In this document: positions 37,144 through 50,500 of the stretch, one piece after another
How positions within the stretch are numbered: the stretch's first letter is position 1
How the letters are laid out: every line of letters starts with the position of its first letter
NCBI GenBank assembly: GCA_024734555.1
Contig: JANPWX010000168.1
Location: forward strand, 737,258 to 801,257
Direction of reading: 5' to 3'
Length of the DNA stretch: 64,000 nt
DNA from: Trochalopteron elliotii
Lineage: Eukaryota; Chordata; Aves; Passeriformes; Leiothrichidae
The notes under the pieces: model-generated
Database searches by the model: none
What the model was told of the DNA's origin: nothing
What the model saw: the letters and a program-made list of their open reading frames with translations, nothing else
Position numbers and translations under genes: made by a program

Positions 37144-39224
37144 AATAAACTGGTGAGTAATCTCAACTAAACACAATGCGAGTACAGAGAAGGAGCAAAT
37201 GATTCAATGAACGGGAATAGGGCACGGCTGGTTTGGCAAGTTCATGCAAATATCACAGAAAATACAAACAACGCTCATAGTTTGTGTCTCTTTGTAGCTC
37301 TCTTGTGCCTGAATGCATACAGACTTCCAGCAAGCAGTTCTATGGACTGTGCACAGGGAAATAGGAACCTGCAATGAGAGTGAAGCAGCTGCAGAAACTC
37401 ACACCAACACTCTCCCTAAGAGCATCAGCTCTCTGGCACCTTGGCCCTTTGGGAGGAGGAGAGCTTCTGAGTGGCACATCTGCAAAAGGAAGGTCATTTG
37501 CTTCTGATAACTTGGTGTTTCAAATTAGGAAGAAGTTACACAGTTTAAATGCAACAACACTGACTTTCAGTTTATCCATATGTGTCTCAGTCATGGAAAG
37601 GGCCTGTGGGTGAGGGTCAGCATGTTCTCCCCTCTGTTTACCAGTTAACAGAACTTCATTTATTTGCAATTCTGTTTTCAATTAATTTGGGAAAGAATGC
37701 CAAACATATGGGGTTTTCAGTAGGTTCGAGTTCTTGATGAGTTTGGTTCACAATGCAGTGTTTGTGTCACCTTGTTAGAGCACAACCTTCTCCAGGGCTT
37801 GACTCTTCTTTCTGTAGCCCATGGTGTGAAAGAAGAGTCTGCAAGGTTAACTCACAGATTCTAAGATGCTATTTTTTTCCCTCAGCTACTTTTGAAACTT
37901 CATTTTACATCTCAGTGACTTGGTTTTTAAATGTATTCTCTCTCCAATAGTTGTGTGTTATTGTAAATGTAACAACAAACATTATTGAACAAAATCAACA
38001 GGTTATTAAATCTTTGAAGAAAAATATTGTTTATCTTTGATCCCATAAATTTTAAAATGCAATCGTATTTGAATTTGATTTTGTTTTAACTTAATCTGAT
38101 ATTGAAAAGGTCCAGATACTTAACTATAATTGTTTATTCTGTTGCTTATTTTACTAGCTATTAGGTTGTAGATAACTGCAACTGAACATTTCTTTTCTAG
38201 TTTACAGTATTTAAACATGAGTAATTATTGCAACATACATGCGTAAAATAGAAAATTAGTATATGAACAGCCTTTCCTGTGGCTAAGTTTTTGTCTGGTA
38301 AATATATCCTCATGCTAAGGACTTGATGAAATACATAAGGCACAGAACATGGTATGTGTTACTTGCTCTTGGGTGGTCTGCAGCTCAAAGACCCTTGCCA
38401 TTTAGTGAAGATACAATACAGTATTCTTCCATGACTATTTACATTCCCTATTTTTCACAGCAACTTCAAATACATACATTAGGCATTTCTTCCCTCTTGT
38501 CTTTTTTGATCTCCTTGGAGACAAATTTTACTATGGTGTCAAAATATAATACAATGCACTCATTCATTAGGCGCAGATCTTATTGACAGAAGTCTTATTT
38601 ATCATAGAGCGTAAGACAACATATTCCTGAAGAATGGTCATGGAAAAAAAAGAAAAAAAAACATGAAAAGCAAACTTTAAAATAATAAATCATTGGCTCT
38701 TTTATCTCACCAATGCTTTTGTACAGTTGGGGAAATTATTAAGAAGGTACTGTAGAAGAGAAAATCTGAGAAATCCTGCAAAATTCAATGTCTTTGTTTT
38801 AGGGCTTTCTGAGGAAGCAAGTTCTGCAGTCCTTTTGAAGCTCAATTATAATTCAGCAGGAAGAAGCATGGAAAAAGAGTTTCAATCCTCACTGGAAATG
38901 AAAGTTACAGGAGGATTGGATGTAGAGTAAAAAGAATGAGGCCTTTTTGTCACTGATCTAACGTGGGAAGGCGCTGTATACAATTTTAAATGAGTACTTA
39001 CCTTAACCATATTTAAGATAAAGTCCTTCCCACATTTTCATTTGCAAAAGTGAAATGGAATTTCATGGGGGGGGAAAAACCTAGATGTTCGAAAGCAAAA
39101 TAAAATAATCGAAGGAACTGTAACACTCCTTGCATGCTTTCCCTTAAAAAGCAGTTTTCCTTTAAAGGTCTCAGAGCACTGCAGCCATAGATCAAACTTC
39201 ATGATGACTATGCAAAAATTTGTC

Positions 39225-39260
39225 TTGGTAAGGTTGACTGAGTTGGGTTGGTAAGGTTGA
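39225..39260. repeat. Two-copy direct repeat, 23-bp spacing
   Basis: The 13-mer ttggtaaggttga occurs at 39225-39237 and again at 39248-39260 without change. A short local duplication with no sign of function. Confidence 0.8.
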
Positions 39261-42200
39261 AGAGCATGTTTTGACTTTTGCAGCTGTCAGAGGGTATTAT
39301 ATCCCTATACACGAACGAAGGAAGTCCAACTGAGGGTCGTACAACTGTTTTGACCCTAACACAAGCAGGCAGTCCATTTTTAAAAAAAGTTTATTTTGAG
39401 GTTTTAGTAGTGAAGATCCTCAAAAATTTGGTTTTGCAGGAACTTTGCTGAGCTATTTACCTTTTTTTACATTTCAAAACAAAAATAAAGCTTTTTTTAA
39501 GCTTTAAAGTAATGGAAGATTTGAGATTTTAGCAAAGGTAATTATGGTATCAGGTCTTCTGAACTTCGACCCTGGTTCTGTAAATGCCTTTGCATATGTT
39601 AAAATTTGAACACACAAGTACCAATATGTGATTGGCAAACTTATGACCTTGATTATATGTTTGTTTGCAGATATTTAAAAATGAGTTACAGAAATTTAAA
39701 AAAACCTGTTCATCTGAAAATAAAACAATATTTTTTGGCACAGTTTTGCAATTGTATATAAACTAAACATTCACCATGTCAGCCATTACCCACAAGCTTA
39801 GGCACATAGAAACCTGAACAGAAATGCTGCAGATAAAACAGATAAAGCAGTTTTCTGCTCATTATTCCTGAGTGAGACCAGCTATTTTAGACAGGTTGAA
39901 CAGATTTAATTATTCAGGGAAATAATGAACATTTATTTATATAGTTAAGATGTGATTATTGAAAACTGGCCTTTACGGATAATAGTGTATTTAATACCTA
40001 GCAGTGCTGAACTGCAGATTTTCATAGTAAAAAAGAAGAGGTAATGCAACTTGGAGACAGAGTAGAGCCAGAGTGAGAGAGCAAAATCATCAAGTGAAAT
40101 TTGACTTTGGATGGAAACTGTGGTTTAGAGCAGAGCTGAGACTATTAGTGACAGAAATGAAATACACGCATGCAGCAGATGTGCGATAGAAAACGTTAAT
40201 AAAGGGAAGGATCTCAATGAAGTAATCTAGAATAGAAATTTTGTTTATTAGATTCTAAAGTGAAATAACTGAGGAAATTACCATAAATATAAGTTAGAAT
40301 AATATTTGCCAGAAGACAAATATTACTGAATATTCAAGCAAATCTCTGAATGCATGATAGAAATATATTTATGTAAATATATCTACACTAGGAAAGCACT
40401 CCAACTATAAAGGTAACTATCAGCCAGCCCAAAATTTAAGAGAGTTAAGCAGCTTTCATTTTCTTGTTAACAAGATAGAGTTTGTATGTGGTACTGAATA
40501 TATTCAAGACAGATGTAAGGGGAAAAAAAGAAAATGTCATAACTTTTTCCTGTATAAACATATTAGGTTATCATTAGAATATATGAACTAATCAAATAGA
40601 TAACCTCTGGACTTTTTTTGCTTTTTTAGTTATTCCTAATCTATACTTTCTTGTTCTATATTTTATGAAACAGTTATAAATCCAAAATCTTTCACAAATT
40701 TTCAAAAACTGAAAATGAAATTATACTATCCATGTTTTAACCTTTCAGAAAATTTGCAAAACCGGTGTATTCTGATGCTGGAATTAAAACAACTTAAGCA
40801 ATTAAGCCAATGTGCTTTATTAATCTGAATTTGTACACATAAATGTAACATATGTAATTCACATTACATAATTCCTGCATGAGATAATATAAACTTTCTT
40901 ATCCTGGAAGCTTCTAAATCATGATGAAATTTTCTGTGCTGGAAACTGCTCTTGGCTAAAATTTTTTCTTTTCAAATTCATAAGCTGAAAATTGTTTCAC
41001 TCTTTGACCTGTGAGCCAAGTTCCCCAAAGCTTGATGAAAATTCAAATAGCTGAGTTATAAATATCTCTGAAACTAGGTTTATAATGGAAACACAACCAG
41101 ATCCTTCACTAGAGCAGTGCTCATGGGGGCTGTTAGGGCAGTTTACAGAGCAATGAGTGCCAAGCTATAAGTTAATGAGGAGAAGCAATTGACTAATAAA
41201 GCACCCCTAAACAAGAAGAGAATGCTTAAAAATACGGGAGCTGAAAATTCGTGTTGGGCTTTCCATTGGCTGTGTCTCCGTGTGCAGCTTCTTTGTTTCT
41301 CATTCTGCTTCAGGAAACCATTGCCTTGGCTTCCTATATTTTCTTGTGCTGAATTCAGTAACCACACTTTCGAAAAGCTGAGGAAGGGGCGTGTGTGAAA
41401 CCTATAGATAGAAGCCAGTTGTCAAAAAACAATTTACTATTCTCATCAGTCTCAGCCTTCCCTCCTTTGCATGGGAATGCACCACAGGATGACAGCAAGA
41501 TAAAATTAGAAATGGCTCCATTTGACTTTGGTGCCTTTTCACATCAATTTACTCCTGTGAGTTTTATTGTTACCTTTAAACACAGCAGAGAGTAGTGGTG
41601 TCTGTGGCAGACAATCAGGGCTTGAGAAAAGAGTGCATAAAGACATGGTTCCATTAATATTAGGATATAGGGGCAAAGTGGACAAGGGAGATAAGTGCCA
41701 TTATTCCAGTCATACAAATGTACCACTAAATAAATTTAATGCATGCTATGACTGTCATTATACAGTCAGCACTCACTGTGGGAGAGATAACAGAAATACT
41801 CTTCCCAGCTGAGAGATGATTGGTGACAGCTCAGAGTGATCAGGTTTTTCTTTTCCAGCCAGAAGTGATTGCACTCCATTTTGGAAAAGATATTTAAAAG
41901 ATTGAGTGAAACTCACCAGTAAATAGTGGTGCTGAAGGTGGATGCAAGCACCTTTGAACTCACCTTGATTATTTTACCCTGGGACATACATGATGCAGGA
42001 AGTGCTAAATGCATCCCTTGTCTTGAGACATACATATGAAGAACAAAGAAAATTACAAAGTACCCCCCTAATAATTTCTTTTTTTCCATTCTTGTTGGCT
42101 ATGTGCACACTCTTCACTGAGCTGCATACATACATTTCTTAGCAAGAGTAATAAAAAGATAATTTGGACAAGATGCATGCTTCATAAAAAGATACATATA

Positions 42201-43430
42201 GCTTTCATGTGTCTGGACTAAATTAGTGAGTGGTTTCAGAATATGAAATAATTCATTGTGCACAACTTCAACCCCTCCCAGTTACTATTATTTGAGATGT
42301 AGCAGCATAATGAACCTTCTTAAAAGTGACCTCCTTTTGGGATCCTCTGTCCTGTGCTTTTTATCTGTCACCATGGCTCATGGGATTGCTGGCAATTTGG
42401 TTCTGTCTCCGTGTCACCTTCTGTGACAGTGGACTGTGATAGAGGACAGGTAAAGGTAAATTGAGGATGTCCACAATGTTCCACAGTTTTGCTCTGCAAC
42501 AAAAACATGAGTCTTCAGAGCACTGGAACTGAAATCCTCTTTGACAAAATGGGATTGTGCTGGAATTTGTCTTCTCCAGTCTAAGACAAGACATGGTTTG
42601 TTATGGTCTCCTTTCCTGCGAGCAGGGATTTAAAAGTGAAAATAGAGAAATGAAGGAACACATATTTCTCAGTTTTGATTGATGAGATCCCACACTGCCC
42701 TGGAGGACTTTTGCAGATGGAGGTTGTCCCAGGACTGCAACATCTCCTTGTCTCAGCACTGCTGTTACCAGGGATGCTCAAACAGCAGCAGGCAGGATAC
42801 CTTGCATGCCTGCTGCCAGCTGGGACCTGGGTTTGTCACATCTCCAGTGGCAAAGATAGTGACACGCTACTGATACATAAAGTGCTGTATTGGATCCAGC
42901 AGGCAGAACTCCTTGAGATAAGCAGTTTGACTGAATTCCAGCATCACTTCTACACTGCTGTGTCTAGCTAAAGTCTGAAAGACCAAGATGCAAGAGCCTT
43001 AGATGTTATTACAGATTCTTTTGATTTTTAATCCTACAATTATTTGTATAATGGTGAAGAGAGAGAAGAATGATCCTTCAGCATGTGTGCTGAGCTCTTC
43101 AGACACAGCGTGCTCATAGGCTTACTCTATATATTCATATGCTGCATAATTGCAGTGGAGGGGAAAAAAAAGAAAATTGCACATTTAAACTAAATTAAAT
43201 TCAGAACCTCTAATATGCCAGGTCACAGAAGGCATGAACACATTTAAATAGGACTGCTGCTTTGGAAACCAACTAGTTCTGAAGTACATCTACATGTTGG
43301 CTCTTGACTCCATGCAGCTCCATTAGGTAACATTTTAAAAATAAAGCCACTTAATGATGAATGTTCACAAATGAAAAATGCATATTCCCCATAAAATGCT
43401 TGTCAAACAGCAGTGCCCATCTATTTTTAG

Positions 43431-43450
43431 CACACACACACAAAAAAAAT
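43431..43450. repeat. CA microsatellite followed by A run
   Basis: Six CA units (43431-43442) run into eight A. It is short enough to be of low mutability. Confidence 0.85.
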
Positions 43451-46400
43451 CACATTAATCCATATTGTTGTGGAAGTCCTGATCTGCCCTTGAGAGTCCT
43501 TCCGAGGATTTTAAATGAGCCTTACAATGAAACCTTCTTTTTTTTAATAAGTTTCTAATTTTTTAATTTGTAGGTAAAAGGTAGAGGACCAACAAAGGCA
43601 GCATATCTTGGGTTTGGGGTGCTTTTATAACAGCGAAGAATTTCTTCACCTGGAGCTGTGTGACTAACTGCTAGGAGTTCTTAATTCCCTAAAGGAAATT
43701 TAAGTGTTGGATTGACAAAGATGTGCCTATTACAGAGCCAAAATTTCTGCAGTGACAGACCAGGCAGAAGGATTCTCAGTAAGGGACCACTGTTATTAAA
43801 TACACTGTCACAGAAAATTAGGCCAAAAGCAGATCACACTTAAAGAGACTGCACAGCAAGGCACACCCTTTTAAATTAGACTGTCCTCCTGCACTACAGA
43901 GTTTGTTCTGTGCTGGAGTTTAATTTAATTCAACACCACTCTTGCTGTAGTCAACCTTTTGGCTTCCACCATCTTTTCTCCCATGTTTTGCATCTTATGG
44001 AGACTATTTTTAAAGTTAATTAGCTTATCCAAAATAAAGCAGAAAAAGATGCAAATCCACAACTATCATTTAAAAACACTATCATGTGAAATAAACTGCA
44101 CAATGTTGGTTAATTTTCTTCTTTAGTTACTCCTTTTCTAAGAAAAATTAAATTATTCACTTGAAAATTATTTTAATTCTTTATGTACATAAGTCCCTTA
44201 AAATTCTTTTTCCCCGCCTCTTAAAATCAAGTAGCAAATACGAAAATGAAATATTAGATAATGAGAAAGGCAACTGGAAGATTATGGAAACACAAATCCT
44301 AAGGAAAATGATGTTACAAAGAATGAATCTTTACTAACAAACAAGTGCCTACTGTCAGAATTTCACCTGGCCACAACCCTGTAAGCTGCTTGCTCCACAG
44401 GAACATTCTTTGTGCTCATTAAATATAAAGGAAATCTTCCAGAAAAGAAAGTCTGATTACTTAAGGAACATCTAAGAAATCTATGAATACCATGATACAT
44501 GATTGCTTAATAGGACTTAGCAAAACATTAGGAAAATATAGAGTATTGTGGATTATTATCCATTCAGCACTCCAGTAGCACTTACAGACCTCAGCCAACA
44601 TCCTGATCTCTGTGCCAGGAACTGCACAGCCAACCCAAACCACCTGCCTTTTGTACCCAGAGATTCATAATACCAAATGTATAATACCAGATTTATAACT
44701 AACAAATTAGGGCTAGACCAGGAGAGAAAAAATTAGATGAAGTCCTAACTAACTGCAGCTCAAAAGGAAAGCAGTGTACCCCAAACCTCAGCAAAAGGAT
44801 AACTTGCTGAATATGACATCATTGGAATTCTGGTTTTGTGTATCTACCTTTCCTATGGGTATAATGCAAAGAAAACCTTGCTGAAAAGTAGACCTCCTGC
44901 CACTTACATGGCAAACATGAAAGCAGCAGACTTAGGCCAGGCCTCCCATATCTAAGCAGAAAAAAAATCTTCTTGGAAAGCTTTCAGGGTCAAGAGGAAC
45001 AACAAAGAAAACTCTTCCAGAACACCAAAATGAACCTTTACTTTCAGTTTCAGAATCATCAAGTTGTCTCCCATAACCAGTGTAACTTGACAACATCCTT
45101 AAGTAAGCTGGACAAGAATGATCTAGTTGGAACTACTGTGAAATAAAAGCAACATTTTGAAAACTTTAGGCAATAAGGAGTTGACTGTGGTTTGTCATGG
45201 AACATGTATCAAGTCAGGCTCTACACAGACCTGTCCAGCATCTGATACTGAAAAATGTTTTCATTTATAGCTTGTGTAGCAAAATACATTATTAAACTTC
45301 CAGACAGTACAAAAGGGAGTAAATACTCCAGTGCATAGGATTAGGAATTAAATGGTTTTGTCAAATTATTTAAATGATCTTAAATAGGTAAGAAATATTT
45401 TAATGGAGATGAATTATAAGTACTCCAGTTAAATAAGCATAATCAACTGCATTCAAATATAGTTGAAGCACTGGGGCAACTCTCCACTCTGTGCGACTTT
45501 TGTGCCCAAGACTGACTTACTGCAACTTTTCTGTATTTTGAATACATTAAGTGCTGCTGGGCTGCTTTAGATCGACTTTTCTTTTTTAACTTGGGATCAT
45601 TTTTGGAAGGCTGAAAAATGTCCAGGGAATATGGTTCACTTGCATTCCCAGGCAGGATCTTCACATACATTTATTGATCAGTTTAAAAAACCACAAAGAT
45701 AACAAGAACAAAGCACTTCTGCATCTTGTCAACTCCACCTGGCATTTACAGAGAAAAGTCCAGATGTTCTTGGAAATATCTGGCCAAGTGACAAGCTTTT
45801 GTGTCTTATTGAGCAGCTAAATACAAGTTTCTTGAAATGCTTAAGGTTCTTCGTTGATTTTTCTGGCAAATGCCTGTTCTACTATTCTTGTTTCAAAGCA
45901 TCAAATGATTCACCCTAGGAAAAGGATAGATTGGCTAAAAATGTTCTCCAATTTTGGTAAAGACACCACTTTAGATAACATTTTGATGAGAAAGGAAACA
46001 AGATGTGAAGGTACTCCAGGTAGACAACCTGACAAATCATGCAGTCTGCCCCACCAGTTTAGTTACAGAATTAAATGATGGTGACTGTATCCTCACAGTG
46101 TCAGCTGAATTTTATTTACACCCACAAGTTGCAAAGTTAAAATAGCCCACTGGAAAAGGAACTGAGCACTGGACTCTGAGCTGCAAGCTGCAACATTGAA
46201 CACTTAGCATTAGACAGCACTTGACAAGCTCCCTATGCAGGGCAAAGCAACAGAGGCCGCTCAGGACAGGCAGCTTCAGAATTTTAAAGTTCACTGGGTA
46301 AATGTTCTGCTTATTCAGTGCCTGCTAACACAGAGATAATTGCCAGTAGCTGGAATGAGCTGAGGAGTTACAGTAGATAATTCAATGTGCTATACAAATA

Positions 46401-46604
46401 TATGTGTTCTTCTATTATTCATACCATGACATTTGTTGGATGTCTCAGGAGTACCAAGTGAGGCTCCTATGGTTCATGAATTACTTGAATTATGCATGGT
46501 TATGGGTAGGCATTCACCATGTACAAACTGGTTTTGAATCATGCATTTCCTGGGGGCAATATTTCTCATGGTAACTAGCAAACTTTTGAGGTCTTTTGGA
46601 GCCT

Positions 46605-46692
46605 GCTGCGTGTTAGTAATTCCTACTTGTGGCGGCGATCCTGGCACGCGTGAGCTGGTAAAGGTGGGAGATAATGAATGTCTACACGCTGC
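46605..46692. promoter_or_regulatory. CpG cluster in AT-rich DNA (possible regulatory element)
   Basis: Six CpG dinucleotides lie between 46609 and 46688, including ggcggcg (46631-46637) and the palindrome cacgcgtg (46646-46653), inside a window where CpG is otherwise rare. It is much too short for a CpG island. Clusters that resist CpG decay can mark selected or unmethylated elements, which is why I note it as a candidate. A plus-strand frame covers it (46541-46756, 71 codons) but has no recognisable motif. Confidence 0.25.
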
Positions 46693-47320
46693 TAGATGGG
46701 AATCAGCATTCATATTTATTCACATCCAAAGGCTATCTCCCTCACTTGGAATTTAAATGATGACATCAAACTGCTAAACAGCGATCTGCTGTCCGATTGT
46801 CACTATACATAGCAGTCCACAAGAGGGAGGTGGCAGTAGATCATATTTTTAACATTTGGAACTGTACAGTTGTTTCCCAGCTAACAGTCTTGCCTCGGGA
46901 AGGTAACTTATATTCTCAGCTTTAGGCTTTTGTTTCTAGGTACCTCTTTACCATGTTTTCAGCTGTTCATTTTTCTGGGCAATACTGCCCATCTTTCAGT
47001 AAAAAGTACGTGAAAACCCATTAATACCCCATTTGCTTCATAAATACATGAGAATGTCTCTACCAAAGGACATGTTTTTTTCTGAAAACACTAAGAAAGG
47101 CCTTTTCTTACCCTTAGTAAGAACCCCATTTTTGTCCCAGAATCCATCTTTATAAAGGTAAAAGCTGAACGGAAACTCAATTGTTGCACAGTCTGTTGCT
47201 GTGCAGGGAACATTTTACATCACCAAACTACCTAATTTTAAGTTTTTAATAAAAGTGCTCATAAAACCATGACACAGACAGACTGTTCAAGCTTTGGTGC
47301 ATTAAATAGAGATTGTTTTT
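46693..47320. other. Gene-free stretch
   Basis: Nothing beyond non-repetitive AT-rich DNA is visible. The segment 46760-46830 (around agcgatctgctgtccgattg) has an unusual, non-decayed texture and could belong to the same element as the CpG cluster just upstream. Confidence 0.55.
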
Positions 47321-47490
47321 CTTCTTGGCTTGGGCAGCAGAGTAGCCCCACCAGGAGCCTCAACAAGTCGAAGAACGGAACAGGCTGGTCCGGGGGCTGC
47401 CAGGCTTCCATAGAGGAGCCAGCCCATTGGCAGGGATCCCCACTGGTCCCTCTGCTAAGGCTTTGTAACCCCTGTGTTAAGAAAGACTAA
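47321..47490 (+). other. Weak exon-like segment
   Basis: A pyrimidine-rich run (gtttttcttcttggcttgg) leads into gcagcag, giving acceptor-like AGs at 47336-47337 and 47339-47340. From there one frame stays open for about 50 codons to a TAA at 47488-47490, with GC-rich content and three CpG, and contains SLNKSKNGTGWSGGC and an NGT glycosylation-type triplet. No donor is needed if it were a terminal exon, but I see no nearby AATAAA. I do not recognise the peptide, and a chance open frame is the more likely reading. Confidence 0.15.
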
Positions 47491-47564
47491 ATATTCATGT
47501 TCAGCAGAAACAAATAGGGCCAGCAATCTTCATTGTCCTGGAGAAGTTTAGGTCTGTATAATTA

Positions 47565-47588
47565 TATAATTTTATATATAAAATTATA
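47565..47588. repeat. 24-bp perfect AT palindrome
   Basis: Every base from 47565 to 47588 pairs with its mirror position: the half-site tataattttata is followed by its exact reverse complement with no spacer. It is composed only of A and T, so it may extrude as a cruciform. Simple AT sequence produces such palindromes more easily than mixed sequence. Confidence 0.9.
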
Positions 47589-50500
47589 CACACAGGATAG
47601 TTTCTCTGTTTTTTCTTTGCTGGATAATGCGAGCACCCTAACACTGTGAACTAATTAACCACCCATTTCCCCAGTATTCAAAAGCTTTATCTAAAGCTCA
47701 CTGAGTTGAAGACATTCTGTGAACTAAGTACATGACATTCTCTGCCCTCCTCCCAAAACTTACTGCAAGTAAACATGCTATCAGAGAAGCTGGGGATCAG
47801 TAAAATACATTAGATCTTCCTCCCTTTTTCCCTTTGAAGAGGAAATTGCTTATTACATTTTGTTTGCAGCTTTTTGTCCAAGTGCAGCCTAAAATTTTGA
47901 AACATGTATGCCTTCAGCATTGGAAAACTTACTGTAAAAACCAGATTATATTTCCTGAAGTTCCACATTAATTTGCTTAAATTTGTTAATTTGTTAATTT
48001 GTTTTTCTCAGTTTCTCTTGTTATCACCACACCCAAGAGCATCTCCTGTGTTCATGTGCCCATTTAGTCCTCACTTACCCAACTCTTGATGTGTGCAGTG
48101 AGAGGACAGGTGGGAAGAAGGCACTTTTAGGATTTTTTATCATGTTGGCTCTTAGAATATACAAGTGCTTCAAAAATACTTTGTTAATTTTTCTCTGGCA
48201 AGATATATAAAGCACATAATGATAAAGAAAAGTACCATGACTTGTTGACAATAGGAGCAGAAAATTCCTGTATTTGATAGTCATTGTGATAAGAGGAAAA
48301 CTTCTCTCTCTTGTAAAACAGTTCTCTAGCCAGAGTAAAAGCACATAACTTGAGGCCACCTCAGAAAAAAAGTGGAAGCTCAGCTTTCTGGATGTTAGAT
48401 TTGCAGGTTCTGAATTTTATGACCATCATTAACTTTGGAAGCATTTTGAACAGTCTGCATTTGTATTTCCAATTCCTAGTTTCAATAATTGCACAGTCTT
48501 CACTCTACCCTTTGCATTTTTTTCATTGGTTATCTGGAAAGAACACCAAGTATCTCAGAGCCAATATCTTTGTGCACTGAAGCTGTGTTCCCTAATTTTC
48601 TTTAAATTCTTAAAATTTCACTAGTTTAATGACATTACAGGAAGTTGTTTGTCCATTACAAAGCATTTCAAGCAACTAGTTTATTAAAAATTTCTTTTCA
48701 TTTGTATTACACCCGCCTAAATTTTTATGGGTCTCACGTATTTAGTTTGAAAAAGTATCCCTGGAACAGAAATTTTCAGCAATAAATAATACAAGTAATT
48801 GTGTGTTTTACTGGAAGGTGCTTCTGCCATGTGGTTACTAAGAAATTTTTTATGGTTATTTTTTATTTATGACTTCAGGACTGTATTTAATTTTTTTTTC
48901 TAGTTTTTATAACTTTTTAATAATGGGGAAAGAAGTCAGTGTCTGCACTACTTCCAAGTGTATCAGAGGTTTTTTTCCAATTCACTGTAAGCTGATGCAA
49001 ATTTAATTGTAAAATGTATTTAAAATTGTAGATATAAGACATGGATGTATTCATAGCAAGAGCTCAAAAACAAAAGCAAGGCATAAGAAGAGAAAATCCA
49101 ACATCTTTACTTCTTAAAGGCCTTACTCAGCTGACTTTCACTTCTACCTGCAAGTTGGAAAGACTTTGCGTAGGAAAATAAGGAAGATGCCTTCCAAAAG
49201 TAAAATTTAAATGCTTCTCTATTACATTTAGCAGCAAATCACATTAATTCTTATACTATTCATTGTGATAATGATATTAGTCAAGCTGCTCCCTGGACAC
49301 TCCTGTAGTTGTAATACGTAATACTTGAAGCTCCATTCCAATTTAGCAAGAATTAATGTTCACTTATTGCAAAGTGTTAAGGGAAAAATATGTTTGTGGA
49401 CTTTTCATAGGATCATATCCTTGCACTGTGGAAGAGGCAGAGCAGATAAAGCAGGAGCTGGAATAGAATTCAGGTGCAAATGAGTAAATGTTGTTTTGTG
49501 TAGAGTGCACTTAATAATCTTACTGTGTAAAAACTCCAGGCACTCAGAGCTGTTATATTTTCAATGGCTTAATCAAGAAAATGTTGAGAGACTGGCACTG
49601 CGGTTGGGATTAATGGAATCCCTCAATGTCCTCATTAAATTTAATAAACTCACATAACAGGAGCAAAAATAACATTTCACATATGTATTGCATTGCTTCT
49701 TTTCTGAAGGATCTCCAAGCCTGTTGTGAGCATTCATGAACTGAACACCACTGTCCATCCCTGTGGAGTGGCTCTCCTCACCCTGCTGCAGAAAATACCT
49801 TTTCCTGGGAGACCTTGGGGAGAGGCTCCTACAGGGGCACACCTGGCTCCAGGCAGATGTGTGTTTGTCCCTGCTGTCTGCAGCTCCATTAGCCACTTTA
49901 CTTTTTTGTTCAAAACCCTTCAGACATATTATTCAGTCATTTCCTAAGGTCTTTGTGCCATTAATCAGGCCTCTTTTCTACTGTTCAATTTATAGTTCCA
50001 AAAATTAAAAACAGCATCTGTCTACACTTCGTAAGTTTATGCTCATCTAAGTTTTCAGGGATACCTTTATCCTGATATTTGTTTCATATTTTTAACTGTA
50101 TTGTGGACACATTTATGCTGCTTAAACCCTGCTTTGCTTCACCGGTAGAGTTTGCTGGCAAGACCATACTACCAAGAGTCCTGGAACACTCATTTTAGAA
50201 AAAGGCTACTTATTTTTGTTTGACTTTCAGTGACCTGAACAGCTCCCTGACCTGTGGCCTGTCTCCTCAGAGCAGCCACTTAGACAGTTTTTCTCAGTTT
50301 CTTCAGCTGTTCTGAGGCAATAGCAATTGCTACCCTTGCATAAACCTAAATCATCCACAGGTCCAGGATTTTACTTTATCTGGTAGGTACTGGCCACATA
50401 GTTTTTCAAATATAATTCAGTTTCTCAGCTACAACTGTGTTACTTTTAAATTCCCTCTTCATTTGTTAGGAGTCCAGCTCACTTCTGCTTTATTCATTTT

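Larger units (their letters stand above)
37144..46604. other. Gene-free AT-rich stretch
   Basis: No gene is supported in this interval. 37960-38260 and 39880-41080 are particularly AT-rich with few open frames. A short inverted repeat lies at 40363-40382 (atatattta and taaatatat around tg), a two-copy 13-base repeat at 39225-39260, and a CA run followed by A8 at 43431-43450. Frames at 42675-42971 (plus, 98 codons) and 41567-41812 show no motif. Confidence 0.65.
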
